A stretch of 64,000 bases of DNA from Actinomycetota bacterium (GTDB lineage: Bacteria > Actinomycetota > Thermoleophilia > Gaiellales > Gaiellaceae): assembly GCA_003132665.1 (NCBI GenBank), contig PKYN01000002.1, positions 1 to 64,000 of the forward strand, in the 5' to 3' direction. Shown here one piece after another: positions 35,266 to 44,094 of this stretch (position 1 is the first letter of the stretch; the number at the start of each line of letters is the position of its first letter). The notes under the pieces are model-generated. The model saw only the letters and a program-made list of their open reading frames with translations, made no database searches and was not told the origin of the DNA. Made by a program: the position numbers and the translations under genes.

Positions 35266-35642
35266 TGAGCATTGTCAGTAGTGGTGTGCAGGTCTGCAGG
35301 CGTTGGGAGGCTAAGCCCTTCATCGAAGGTGACGAGGTCATCCGCATCTACTTCAGCTCGGACAAGATCGTGTTCTCGGCGTCGACGTTGCAGCCGGGCC
35401 AGAGCTCGACGCACGACCCCGGTCATGAAGGCGCGCACGAGGTCGTCTTCTGCATCAGCGGCGAGATCTTCGTCGAACTCGGCGAAGACGGCGGCGAGTT
35501 CTTCGCGCTGGCCGCCGGCGACGCAGCGCTGATCGAGGAAGGGGTTCCGCACAGGGTGATCAATGCGGGAGACGAGACCGCCTTCATGGCGTGGGCGACG
35601 GCCCCCTCCCTCGGCAGGCCACTGATCTATGAAGACGCATAA
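35262..35642 (+). CDS. Single-domain cupin protein
   Basis: A 126-aa beta-barrel. Metal-ligand motif 1 reads PGHEGAHEVVFCISGEIFVE (two His and Glu) and motif 2 EEGVPHRVINAGDET (His). Members include sugar isomerases, dioxygenases and sensors. Coupled to the kinase gene, a sugar-related or regulatory role is likely. The ATG overlaps the kinase stop. Confidence 0.82.
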   Translation: MMSIVSSGVQVCRRWEAKPFIEGDEVIRIYFSSDKIVFSASTLQPGQSSTHDPGHEGAHEVVFCISGEIFVELGEDGGEFFALAAGDAALIEEGVPHRVINAGDETAFMAWATAPSLGRPLIYEDA

Positions 35643-35664
35643 GGGAAGGACGAAAGGAGACCCA

Positions 35665-36966
35665 ATGGAACCCATCACGAGAAGCAAGCTGTCTGCAGCC
35701 GACGCCATGAAGCACGTGCGTGCGCTCACGGCGCTTGCGCCGCGCCACGCGGCGACGCCGGCGGAGCATCGCGCCGCCGATTACGTGGCATCACAGCTGC
35801 GCGAGATTGACGGGCTGAGCGTTGCGATTGAGGAGGTGCCGCGGCTCTGTGAGTGGTACGAGCACGACGCCCGGCTTCGCGTGGTCGAGCCGGTGCAGCG
35901 CGAGCTGACCGCAAGGGCGATCCTCGGCTGTGGGCCGACGCCAGAGGAGGGGATCACCGCGGAGCTCATGTATGGCGGCCGCGGTCGCCCAGAGGACTAC
36001 GCCGGCCAGGAGCTGCGGGGCCGGATCATCATCCACGATCCGCCGCGCGCGCGCACTCTCGACAACCAGGTGGCGCCGGGCCACAATCAGCGCGACCTCC
36101 ACTTCGTCCAAGAGGCGGGAGCCGCAGGGCTGATCGAGTACGCGCGGCTTCCCGGGAACATCAACCAGGCGCCGCTGCTGGCGCCGCGCGAGGGGCTCGA
36201 TCTCCCGTGCGCCGGTATCACCTACGAGGACGGGCAGCTACTCAAGGAGCTGCTGCGCGAGTGGTATGCGGCACCCAAGGGGATCGTCGCCTACGAGCCG
36301 ATGCCGGTGAAGCTGTGGATGTGGATGGACGTGACCAAGCAGCTAGGGACGGGGCACAACGTCGTCAGCGAGCTGCGCGGTACCGAGCATCCGGAGGAGA
36401 TCGTCCTGATGGTTGCGCATCACGACAACGCTTTCGGGCCGGGCGCCGTCGACAATGCGGCGTCGGTCGCGGTAGTCCTCGAGACGGCGAAGGCCGTCGC
36501 GGCGAATGGGCCGTACGCGCGCACTGTGCGCTTCGTGACGGTCACCGGCGAGGAGTACGGGCAAGTTGGTTCCAGCTCGTACGTCGAGCGGCACCGCGAG
36601 GAGCTGGCTCACGCGAAGGCGTGTATCGTTCTCGACCTCGTCGGGAACGGCGACAAGCTCTTCTACATCACCGAGTCGATCTACGATGGGCAGCTGATCC
36701 GTAACTCGGAAGAGCTGAACCACAGGATCGCGGACGTGGCCGAGGAGCTCGGCTACCTGATCCATCCTACTCTCCTCGAGTTCGCGTCAGATGACGGACC
36801 GTTCGTGGCGGCCGGCGTGCCAACCACGTACCTCAGCCGCTGCATCTCGAACAGCTGGCCGTGGCTACACACGGACATGGACGACAATGACGCTGTCGAT
36901 GAAAACGATCTCAAGGTGGTCAGTGAAATCTGCGCCGAGTCGATCGCGCGTCTCGCCGGCGAGTAG
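35665..36966 (+). CDS. M28-family zinc aminopeptidase-like protein
   Basis: About 433 aa. The zinc ligands appear in order: VAHHDN (His), PGAVDNAASVA (Asp), TGEEYG (Glu-Glu, catalytic), LDLVGNG (Asp) and WPWLHTDMDDND (His). A PA-like insert (RGRIIIHDPPRA ... GAAGLIEYARLP) precedes them. ATG 35665 follows AAAGGAG. No signal peptide is visible, so it acts in the cytoplasm, perhaps on an imported conjugate. A strong hairpin follows. Confidence 0.88.
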   Translation: MEPITRSKLSAADAMKHVRALTALAPRHAATPAEHRAADYVASQLREIDGLSVAIEEVPRLCEWYEHDARLRVVEPVQRELTARAILGCGPTPEEGITAELMYGGRGRPEDYAGQELRGRIIIHDPPRARTLDNQVAPGHNQRDLHFVQEAGAAGLIEYARLPGNINQAPLLAPREGLDLPCAGITYEDGQLLKELLREWYAAPKGIVAYEPMPVKLWMWMDVTKQLGTGHNVVSELRGTEHPEEIVLMVAHHDNAFGPGAVDNAASVAVVLETAKAVAANGPYARTVRFVTVTGEEYGQVGSSSYVERHREELAHAKACIVLDLVGNGDKLFYITESIYDGQLIRNSEELNHRIADVAEELGYLIHPTLLEFASDDGPFVAAGVPTTYLSRCISNSWPWLHTDMDDNDAVDENDLKVVSEICAESIARLAGE

Positions 36967-36988
36967 GTGATGGCGCAGTCGGCGATAT

Positions 36989-37040
36989 GCGGGGAGCCGC
37001 GGAGACGATCGGGAAGACGATCGCATCCGCGGCTCCCCGC
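36989..37040 (+). terminator. Perfect 15-bp inverted repeat ending the kinase-cupin-peptidase operon
   Basis: GCGGGGAGCCGCGGA (36989-37003) and its exact reverse complement (37026-37040) enclose a 22-nt loop that itself contains GACGATCG twice. It starts 23 bp after the peptidase stop. Confidence 0.65.
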
Positions 37041-37214
37041 GTCCGCGGAGGCAACGGCATTGTTCGGATCCGCGTCGGGTGCAGAGACTACGAGAGGCTC
37101 CAACTGCGAGCGGACTCGGGCGGAGCAATCGGAGTATCGCCGGGGCGCTGTGCCCCCCGCTTGCTCGACCGGATCGCCTCGCCTCAGGACATCATGGGGT
37201 GCAGATACTCGATC

Positions 37215-37620
37215 TCATGCAGCCGGGGCGAGCTCGTACTCGTGAATCAGGCCGCCGAGGAGATCGTGGCGGTGCACGACGGCCGTATCGATCGGCGGAG
37301 AGCCTTGTGTGATCGGCGTGTCAATCGAGTCCGGCGCGCGCAGGTCGAGGGAGCGGTGCGGCCGTCGGCTGTTGTGGTGGCGGACGTAGACGCGGAGGAC
37401 GTGCTCGAGCTGGCGGCGGTCGACGATCAGGAGCCGGTCGAGACACTCGCGCCGGACACTGCCGACCCATCGCTCGACGTGGGCGTTCGCGTTGGGCGCC
37501 TGGACCGGCGTGCCGATGATCGCAGCGCGACCGGCTGCTCGAAACGCCGCCCGCGCTGCGTGGACACGCGGATAGAAGGGGTGGTTCTGGTTGGCGGTCG
37601 AGTTCAGCGGTGGCTGCATC
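37215..37620 (-). pseudogene. C-terminal fragment of a DDE (rve) transposase
   Basis: The minus-strand frame reads GTPVQAPNANAHVERWVGSV, RRECLDRLLIVDRR and YVRHHNSRRPHRSL, the end of an integrase-core transposase. Asp residues of the N-terminal core are missing, so it is a remnant. It is fused by chance to unrelated upstream sequence. Confidence 0.7.
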
Positions 37621-37890
37621 AGAGCGATCACCACGTCCTCGATCTCCCACGGCCGCGGTCGCTCGCACCAAGTCAAGCTGGTGTGGTCGAACTGCCACTG
37701 GCGTAGGCGAGCGTTGTCGTCCAGGTCAAGGACGACCTTCTTGATCGTCGCCCGCGGCCGAAGCCGGAGCTCGTCGAGCAGCAATGAGGCCAAGACGAAG
37801 CGGAATGTCGACGACGACGTGTTGCCTTTGACGTGCTGGTTAATTACGCGCGAGCGGATGAGCCCGCTCGATGATGGGCGCTTGGGGCTG

Positions 37891-38547
37891 ATGCCGACGT
37901 ACAGCAGGCCTACCCTCGAGGCCGACTGGAACGACGCCCTCCGCGCTGGCCTGCGCTGGGCAGACGTCGACATCAACGCGCAGCGGCTGCACGTGCGCAG
38001 ACGCCTCTACCACGGCATCGACGCACCCAAGAGCCGCTACGGCCGCCGCGACATCCCGCTCGCGCCACGCATGCTCGCCGCCCTCCAACACCGCCGCGCC
38101 ACGACCCGTTAGGCGGCTGAGAGCGACCCCGTGTTCGCGACCCGTGCCGGGACGCCGCTCGACTACGCCTGCATGTACAACCGCGTCCTCAAGCCGGCCG
38201 CGCGACGCGCGGCGGTGCCGTGGGCGGCCTTCCACACGCTCCGCCACACCTGCGCCACCATGCTCTTCCGCAACGGGCTCAACGCCAAGCAGGTGCAGAT
38301 GTGGCTCGGCCACCACTCACCCGCCTTCACCCTCGCCGTCTACGTCCACCTGCTCACCGACGACCTCCCCGACCCCAGCTTCCTCGACACGCTCGCGCAG
38401 GCCCCAGACCAGACGGGAGCGGAAGCCCCGGCGTTCGGCGAGCCGGCCGCAGTGGTCGATCTCGTCCGCCTCCGCGGCACAGACCGCCGGTCGCGCCGTT
38501 TCGCCTCGGGTCACCGCAAACGCCAGTTACGGTCACAGCGCCCGTGA
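37891..38547 (+). pseudogene. Tyrosine recombinase fragment with an in-frame amber stop
   Basis: The frame runs ADWNDALRAGLRWADVD, KSRYGRRDIPLAPRML, then a TAG at 38110-38112. It resumes in the same frame with FATRAGTPLDYACMYNRVL, FHTLRHTCATMLFRNGL, WLGHHSPAFTLAVYVHL. The His-x-x-Arg, His and Tyr catalytic residues are present, but the N-terminal half and first Arg region are lost. A decayed integrase of a mobile element. Confidence 0.72.
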
Positions 38548-38648
38548 GCACCGTCGGGGAGCGCATCCGCCAACGCCGGACCGAGCTCGGCCTCTCAGCC
38601 CCATCACTCCCGCGCGAGGCGACCGCACCAGAGCAGCATGACGACTGA

Positions 38649-38930
38649 GTTTCTGCATCGCACGGGCCCGACGACGCCGACGAGCCGGTCAAATACTGGC
38701 TCTCCAACCTCCCCGAAGACACACCGCTCGAGCGGCTCGTCTCACTCGCCAAGCTGCGCTGGCGGATCGAGCACGACTACCGCGAACTCAAAGACGGACT
38801 CGGGCTCGACCACTTCGAGGGCCGCTCCTACCAGGGCTGGCACCACCACGTCACGCTCGTCTCACTCGCCCACGGCTTCCTCACCCTGGAACGGCTCAAC
38901 CCAAAAGCGCATGCGTCGGCCTCACCCTCT
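38649..38930 (+). pseudogene. C-terminal fragment of an IS701/IS4-type transposase
   Basis: The frame YWLSNLPEDTPLERLVSLAK, LRWRIEHDYRELKDGLGLDH, FEGRSYQGWHHHVTLV is the YREL-type end of this DDE transposase group. No start, and the tail decays after LTLERLNPKAHA. Confidence 0.68.
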
Positions 38931-39022
38931 TCCAGGTGCTGCGCGAGCTGCAACAGCTCGTCGCCTGTTGGACCGGCGCCTGCCCAACCTGCAAACGAAA
39001 ACCGCCCCGCCGCACCGCCTGC

Positions 39023-39238
39023 CTACACGCGCTCCCCGTCCCGACCTAACGGAGCACTACATAGTTCCTCGTGGATGAATCGTGACCACTCGACGGAGCT
39101 CATCCCCATCATTGCCCGCTGAGCCTCTGCGTCGTAGTGCCCGCCGTGTTCCCGGACGTAGGTCCCGCGGACGTCGTCCCAGACCTCTTCTGAGTCGAGC
39201 AGCACGCCATCCAGATCGAACACGACGGCCTCAATCAC
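39023..39238 (-). pseudogene. HAD-hydrolase N-terminal fragment cut by mobile-element debris
   Basis: IEAVVFDLDGVLLDSEEVWD and MMGMSSVEWSRFIHEEL match the first 55 residues of the intact HAD gene at 60936. After HEEL (about 39063) the frame changes to unrelated sequence and stops. The rest of the enzyme is gone. It lies 36 bp downstream of the aldolase gene and once belonged to that operon. Confidence 0.75.
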
Positions 39239-39274
39239 TGCGGCTGGTACCCCTTGTGTAGCCAGGCCAAGGCC

Positions 39275-40588
39275 TCATGACAGCCGGTGCGGGAGAGCAA
39301 CCTGTGGGTGATCTCCCGGGTTGCAGGCTCCGCGGTACGGTCGAAGCGCGTCGCGCACCGCCTGGATCAGCAAGGCGCGAGGCGCGGGCGCGACCGCGCC
39401 GGAGACAACTCGCCGATAGAGCATGGGCAGGAACTGGCTGATTAGAGTCTCGGGGATCGGAACCTCGGTCAAGCGGCTCAGCAAGTTGTCGACCGCGGCC
39501 TGCGCCGCTTCGGACGGCCAGTAGTAGCGGATGCGATCGCTGTAGCTGAAGTGGCGCAGCAGGCGCTGCTCGGACTCGCCGCCGCGGTAGTGCGCCTCCC
39601 AATGCCCGGGCTCCTCACGCATCACACGCTCCATCTCCGACATGAGCGACTGCTGCCATTCAGCGTGCAGCACCGTCGCGACGCAATCGAGCGCGTACAG
39701 CGCCTCGCGCAGCGCGAACGTCAGCCCCGGCCCGACCTTGAGGATGGCAAAGCCGTCGCGGACGAGTTGCTCAAGACTCTCCGGCGGTTGGTAGTCCGTC
39801 GAGTGGGCTTCGAACACCAGCCCGGGCATCCGCTTCAGGGTCGCCGCGAGCGCGGCGGCTCGCTCCGGCCGATAGGCGACAACGTTCGTGGACCCGAACT
39901 CCACGCCGGGCTGCACGACAAGGCCGATGACTCGCTCGAAAGCCCCTGCGACTCCCGCAACCGTGAACGCGTTCCGATGAGCCTCGTATGTCGCGAGCGC
40001 GGCCTCCGGTCGGGTCGGCTCGACTCGCTCCAGCCTCTCCAGGGCTCCCCCAGGCGTGGGGACCTCTGTCCCGACGATGTAGCGAGGCGCGGTGCCCGCC
40101 TGTGCGGCGACGCGTTCTGCAACCGCAGCGAGACGAGCCGCCCGCTCCGCGCTTACGGCATCCGGTAGTGCCGCCGGCTCTGCCAGGCAGCCCATGCTCG
40201 CGTCGAGATGAATCTTCTCGTAGCCTGCGGTGACGTACGCGGCCACCATCGCTTCGGCCTGCTCCATCGCCTCCTCGGCCAGCAGGTTGCGCCACGGGCT
40301 CGGCCCGAGATGGTCGCCGCCCAAGATGATCCGTTCCCGCGGGAAGGCGATCCCGTCCCCGATCTCGAAGACCAGGTTTCTGAAGTCGGCGGGCGTCATG
40401 CCCGTGTACCCGCCCAGATGATTCACCTGGTTACACGTGGCCTCGAGCAGGACGAAGTCGCCTTCGGCGGCCGCCTCCAGCATGGCCGCCTCGATGACGA
40501 GCGGGTGCGCCGAGCAGACGGACGTCACGCCGAGGACGTCGCCGCGAGCGTGTGCCGTCTTGAGGGCGTCGAGCAAGCTGATGCTCAT
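39275..40588 (-). CDS. Tagatose-bisphosphate aldolase-associated subunit, GatZ/KbaZ family
   Basis: A 437-aa protein of the GatZ/KbaZ family. Hallmarks are GVTSVCSAHPLVIEAAMLEA, LLEATCNQVNHLGGYTGMTP, ILGGDHLGPSPWRN, EKIHLDASMGC, and IVGTEVPTPGGA. In enterics KbaZ/GatZ stabilises the aldolase KbaY/GatY that splits tagatose-1,6-bisphosphate; no KbaY partner is in this window. It fits with the SIS, DeoR and PfkB genes 4-9 kb away as parts of an Aga-like amino-sugar pathway. Confidence 0.88.
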   Translation of the reverse strand: MSISLLDALKTAHARGDVLGVTSVCSAHPLVIEAAMLEAAAEGDFVLLEATCNQVNHLGGYTGMTPADFRNLVFEIGDGIAFPRERIILGGDHLGPSPWRNLLAEEAMEQAEAMVAAYVTAGYEKIHLDASMGCLAEPAALPDAVSAERAARLAAVAERVAAQAGTAPRYIVGTEVPTPGGALERLERVEPTRPEAALATYEAHRNAFTVAGVAGAFERVIGLVVQPGVEFGSTNVVAYRPERAAALAATLKRMPGLVFEAHSTDYQPPESLEQLVRDGFAILKVGPGLTFALREALYALDCVATVLHAEWQQSLMSEMERVMREEPGHWEAHYRGGESEQRLLRHFSYSDRIRYYWPSEAAQAAVDNLLSRLTEVPIPETLISQFLPMLYRRVVSGAVAPAPRALLIQAVRDALRPYRGACNPGDHPQVALPHRLS

Positions 40589-41220
40589 CGCGCTCTTGGC
40601 TCGGCAGGCGCGTCTTCAGGTTCCTTCGACCGACCGCAAAGGTGCAGCAGCGCCCCCAGCTCGAAATCGGCCACGGCATCCGGAACGGCATCGTCGATCG
40701 CTGCCTCGTGACCCTGACCACTTCCTGCGAAAGAGGCTGGAGCCGGTGGCTCGGGATGCGCCCTCTTTGCCGGAGGCGTGATCGCCGCGGTTTGCTGCGG
40801 CAGATACCAGTGCCATTCGCGCGATAGGACGTCCGAGACGGCTGCTCGCGCATCGGCAGCGATGGCAACGACGGCCTCACTTCCGGCGAGCCATGGAAGT
40901 TGCGACGCGGTCAGGTCGACGACCACAGCCTGCGTGCCGTCCCGATGCAGCAGCACGTAGTGCTCCAACGCCTCGCCTGGGCCCAGCACGATGTCCCCGC
41001 CGAGGATCTCGAACTGAAGGCCCTGTTCCTGCAAAAGGACTCTTCCCAACTGGGATGCCTCGAGGCACATCTGTTGCGGCTGGAAGACGCCACCAGTCCC
41101 CAGCGACGCCTTCAGCTCAGGGAGGATTTCAAGGATTGCTCGCAGTACAGCCCGTACACGGTCTGGGAGAGCGGAATCTCCTACTGCGCGCGAGATCTCA
41201 TCCGCGCCGCGAAGTACCAC
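40585..41220 (-). CDS. Possible papain/transglutaminase-like cysteine peptidase, unknown family
   Basis: About 211 aa from GTG 41220; an upstream start at 41292 would overlap the cupin gene by 52 bp. Three spaced elements resemble a Cys-His-Asp triad: PQQMCLEASQLGRVLL, ALEHYVLLHRDG and AVVVDLTASQLPW. The C-terminal 60 residues are low complexity (PPAKRAHPEPPAPASF). Its stop overlaps the aldolase-subunit start, so it is in that operon. Function is not recognised; the peptidase idea is inference. Confidence 0.45.
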   Translation of the reverse strand: MVLRGADEISRAVGDSALPDRVRAVLRAILEILPELKASLGTGGVFQPQQMCLEASQLGRVLLQEQGLQFEILGGDIVLGPGEALEHYVLLHRDGTQAVVVDLTASQLPWLAGSEAVVAIAADARAAVSDVLSREWHWYLPQQTAAITPPAKRAHPEPPAPASFAGSGQGHEAAIDDAVPDAVADFELGALLHLCGRSKEPEDAPAEPRAR

Positions 41221-41240
41221 GCTGTGGCTGCTCGCCAGCG

Positions 41241-42296
41241 TCAACCAGAACTCCGAAGGTCTTCGAACGCCAGCTTCCGATCTACCTCGCACACGGCAAC
41301 GCGCGTCGCCCCTTTCGGCGCCACGAGCGAAACGACGCTACCCGGAACGATTGGCATGGTCTCGCCACATCGACTGACTCTCGTTCCTCCGTCCAGGCGG
41401 CACATCACCAGGCCCTCCAGCGTCGTCAGCGTGCCGATCGCGTTAGGTCCAATCTCGATCTTACCAGTCTCGCCGCGCTCGAGGAAGAGGTGGTACGCCC
41501 TCAGGCCGACATCCTCACTCCAGACTACTTCGACCCGCGTTCCGGTTGGGATGTCGCGGGCCAGCCAGCCACTCGGCGTCGGTTCGACCCGTCGCCTCGG
41601 CAGTATCGGGTGACACCGTTGCAGAACATCCTCGAGCGCAGGATGTCGAGAGGGAAGCTCGATCTCGCGCGATTCATACGGATCGTGCAGTCGCTCGACG
41701 GCATCATTCGACGTGGTCGCGTATTCCTCGAGGATGCATGCAGCCATCGTGTGAACGATCTCCGGCCTGTCGATCACGAAAACGTCGCCGGCTCGTGGAA
41801 CGAAGACCAACGGGCTGGCATCTGGCCTGCCCTCGTTCCAGTTGCTCAAAAAAGCCTGCCTCTCGTTCTCCCACTGCTCGACTGTGCCAAGAAGGGCAAA
41901 CGCACCCGGAAGTGGCTCGAGGATATGAAATGCCTCGACCTTCTGTACGCGGTGGAGCTGAACGCTGAAGCCGAGGTGAGGTCGTAGCACGAAGACCGAA
42001 TATCCGAATGGCGCCGCAAACTTGACGCCGTAGGGCTTGTATTTCTTGAAGAAGCCGACGGCCGCAAAGAACTCGGAGAACTGGAAGGCGTCGCCTGCAG
42101 AGGCATCATTCCGCGCGACATCGTGCCATTGGCGCTTCAGCAACGCCTCAACAGCCTCCACTTCCTCGATGACACGCGGTGCGCCCAGATACTCCAAGAC
42201 GGCAGTCCGCCACGCCGAGCTAGTGGGGTCGACCGAGCGGGCGAGAACCTCGAGCGCTCCCGGCTCGGATGTTATGGCGAAACCGCCGTCATGCAC
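41241..42296 (-). CDS. Cupin / phosphomannose-isomerase-like protein
   Basis: About 351 aa. The first barrel shows FGYSVFVLRPHLGFSVQLHR, EAFHILEPLPG, and PRAGDVFVIDRPEIVHTMAA, like the metal site of type I/II mannose-6-phosphate isomerases. The second barrel shows GPNAIGTLTTLEGLVMC and PGSVVSLVAPKGATR. GTG 42296 is my start, 22 bp after GGGGAAGG; evidence is weak. Operon with the peptidase-like and GatZ-like genes, so a sugar-phosphate isomerase is plausible. Confidence 0.6.
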   Translation of the reverse strand: MHDGGFAITSEPGALEVLARSVDPTSSAWRTAVLEYLGAPRVIEEVEAVEALLKRQWHDVARNDASAGDAFQFSEFFAAVGFFKKYKPYGVKFAAPFGYSVFVLRPHLGFSVQLHRVQKVEAFHILEPLPGAFALLGTVEQWENERQAFLSNWNEGRPDASPLVFVPRAGDVFVIDRPEIVHTMAACILEEYATTSNDAVERLHDPYESREIELPSRHPALEDVLQRCHPILPRRRVEPTPSGWLARDIPTGTRVEVVWSEDVGLRAYHLFLERGETGKIEIGPNAIGTLTTLEGLVMCRLDGGTRVSRCGETMPIVPGSVVSLVAPKGATRVAVCEVDRKLAFEDLRSSG

Positions 42297-42365
42297 GCCA
42301 TAGAGTCTACCTTCCCCTGAAAAACGAGTCTCCTGACGTTTCCGTGGGTCGGGCTGGTGTTTGGA

Positions 42366-42390
42366 GCGGTCGGGGCGTAGCCCCGACCGC
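42366..42390. terminator. 11-bp hairpin in the IS debris
   Basis: GCGGTCGGGGC, loop GTA, GCCCCGACCGC. It separates the cupin gene from the ISL3-like remnant and could be an IS-end structure or a terminator for either side. Confidence 0.5.
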
Positions 42391-42531
42391 CTTTGCTGGT
42401 CAGCGGAGCCGTGGCCGGCTGTCACCCGGAGGGCGGCCCGCAGGGCCGAGCGCGAAGCGCTTGACCGGCGGTCGCGGCGGAGCTACCGGTCGTCGGCGGT
42501 GCGCGTCGAGCTTGAGTTCGTGGTGGGCTGG

Positions 42532-42935
42532 CTATGCGCGGCCGGGCAGCGGCGGGCAGAGGCCGCCGAGTGAGAGCAGGGCGAGCGCGATCAGCGCTTC
42601 GGGGCTGTGGAAGCCGAAGGCGCGGCGGGCGATCAGGCGGATGCGGGTGTTGACCGATTCGGTGCGCGCGTTCGTGAGCCCGAAGCCGAGCGCGGCCGTG
42701 ATCCCGGACAGGTGGGCGGCGATCTGCTGGGCGAGCTTGACGAACGCGGGCAGGCGGGAGCGGCGCGCCCAGGCGAGCCAGTGCTCGAGCAGCGGGAGCG
42801 CCTCGGCGACGGGTGGAGTGCCCTCGGACCAGACGGACCTCCTGGTTCATGCTGTGCACTGCTGCCCCTCTCTGATCGGCGGGACAGCCGGTCGGGTGGG
42901 CGGACACAACAGTGACGAGGCACTTGTCGCAAACA
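42532..42935 (-). pseudogene. ISL3-family transposase C-terminal remnant
   Basis: On the minus strand the frame ending at 42532 reads LPLLEHWLAWARRSRLPAFV, GFGLTNARTESVNTRIRLIA and AFGFHSPEALIALALLSLGG, the ISL3 end pattern. Upstream, MNQEVRLV lies in another frame, so at least one frameshift is present and the N-terminus is missing. Confidence 0.7.
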
Positions 42936-43154
42936 GGTTCCTATGAAGTCACGCTCCGCCCTTCCCGGCCGTCCCTCACGGGTCGGTCGTGGCGGCCCGC
43001 CCGAGACCGACAGGTCCCAGCAATGGCACCCGACAAAGGGCCAGTTTGACGGCAGGTCAGATCACGAACGAGACGCCTAAGCCATCTTCACTGTTTGGTG
43101 GACACCTGAGCGCTTGGTCGGCATTGTCCGGCTGGGCGGGAAGGATGCGCCGCT

Positions 43155-43458
43155 ATGCCGAGGGGATCGAACTTTCACAAGCCGTACTTGCCGGAGGTTC
43201 CGGCGTGAAGCTGTTGAGTTGGTCCGCAGGTCGGGCCGGCCGCTGAGAGAGATCGCGGTCGATCTCGGGATCTCGACCGAGACGCTGCGGATGTGGATGC
43301 GTCAGGCCGACGTCGACGGCGGCCGGCGTGAGGGCCTGACGAGCGAGGAGCGGACGGAGCTGCGTGAGCTGCGCCGGAAGGTGAAGACGCTCGAGCAGGA
43401 ACGCGAGATCTTGAAAAAAGCCGCGGTCTTCTTCGCGCGGGAGAGCGAGACGCGGTGA
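43155..43458 (+). pseudogene. IS3-family OrfA with a frameshift
   Basis: MPRGSNFHKPYLPE is followed after one extra base by FRREAVELVRRSGRPLREIA, an OrfA helix-turn-helix, then a leucine-zipper region (LRRKVKTLEQEREILKKAA). The single-base change puts a TGA after VPA. The stop of OrfA overlaps the OrfB start as usual. Confidence 0.75.
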
Positions 43459-44049
43459 GCTGCTTTCGGTTCATCGCGGCGGAGAAGACCAACTACCCGA
43501 TCTCGCTGATGTGCCGGGTGCTCGGGGTGTCCCGGTCTGGATTTCATGCCTGGGAGCGGCGTCCCCCGTCGGAGCGGGCGCTCGCCGGCGCCCGACTGAG
43601 CGAGCGGATCCGCGAGATGTACGCGCGCAGCCGTGACAGCTACGGCGCCAGGCGGATCTACCTCGACCTCCGCGACGAAGACGTCCGTGTCGGCCGCAAG
43701 CGGGTCGAGCGGCTGATGCGTGCCGCAGGCCTGTCGGGCTACGTGAAGCGGCGAAAGTTCCGCACCACGTTCGGCGTGCCAGGCGTCAGGGTCGCAGACG
43801 ACCTGGTCGACCGGGACTTCAACCCGCCGGCGCCGAACCGGCTTTGGGCGTCCGACATCAAGTACGTCTCGACCTGGGAGGGCACGCTCTATCTCGCCTC
43901 GGTGATCGACTGCTTCAGCCGCAAGGTCGTCGGCTGGTCGATGCGAGCTGACATGCCGGCTGAGCTCGTCGTCGACGCGCTCGAGATGGCGATCGAGCGT
44001 CGACGGCCGGCCGGGGAGCTGATCCATCACTCCGACCAGGGCTCGCAAC
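43455..44049 (+). pseudogene. IS3-family OrfB truncated by IS30
   Basis: An integrase-core transposase: FIAAEKTNYPISLMCRVLGV, NRLWASDIKYVSTWEGTLYL (first Asp), GELIHHSDQGSQ (second Asp). It is cut exactly at the IS30 left end, and the DDE glutamate part is not found on the other side. Confidence 0.82.
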
Positions 44050-44074
44050 CCAGGCTCAATTGGTCGTCGCAACA
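44050..44074 (+). repeat. IS30 left inverted repeat
   Basis: 25 bp beginning CCAGGCTCAATTGG, ending about 20 bp before the transposase ATG. Confidence 0.85.
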
Positions 44075-44094
44075 CTCGAGTGAGAGGAGTTGCG

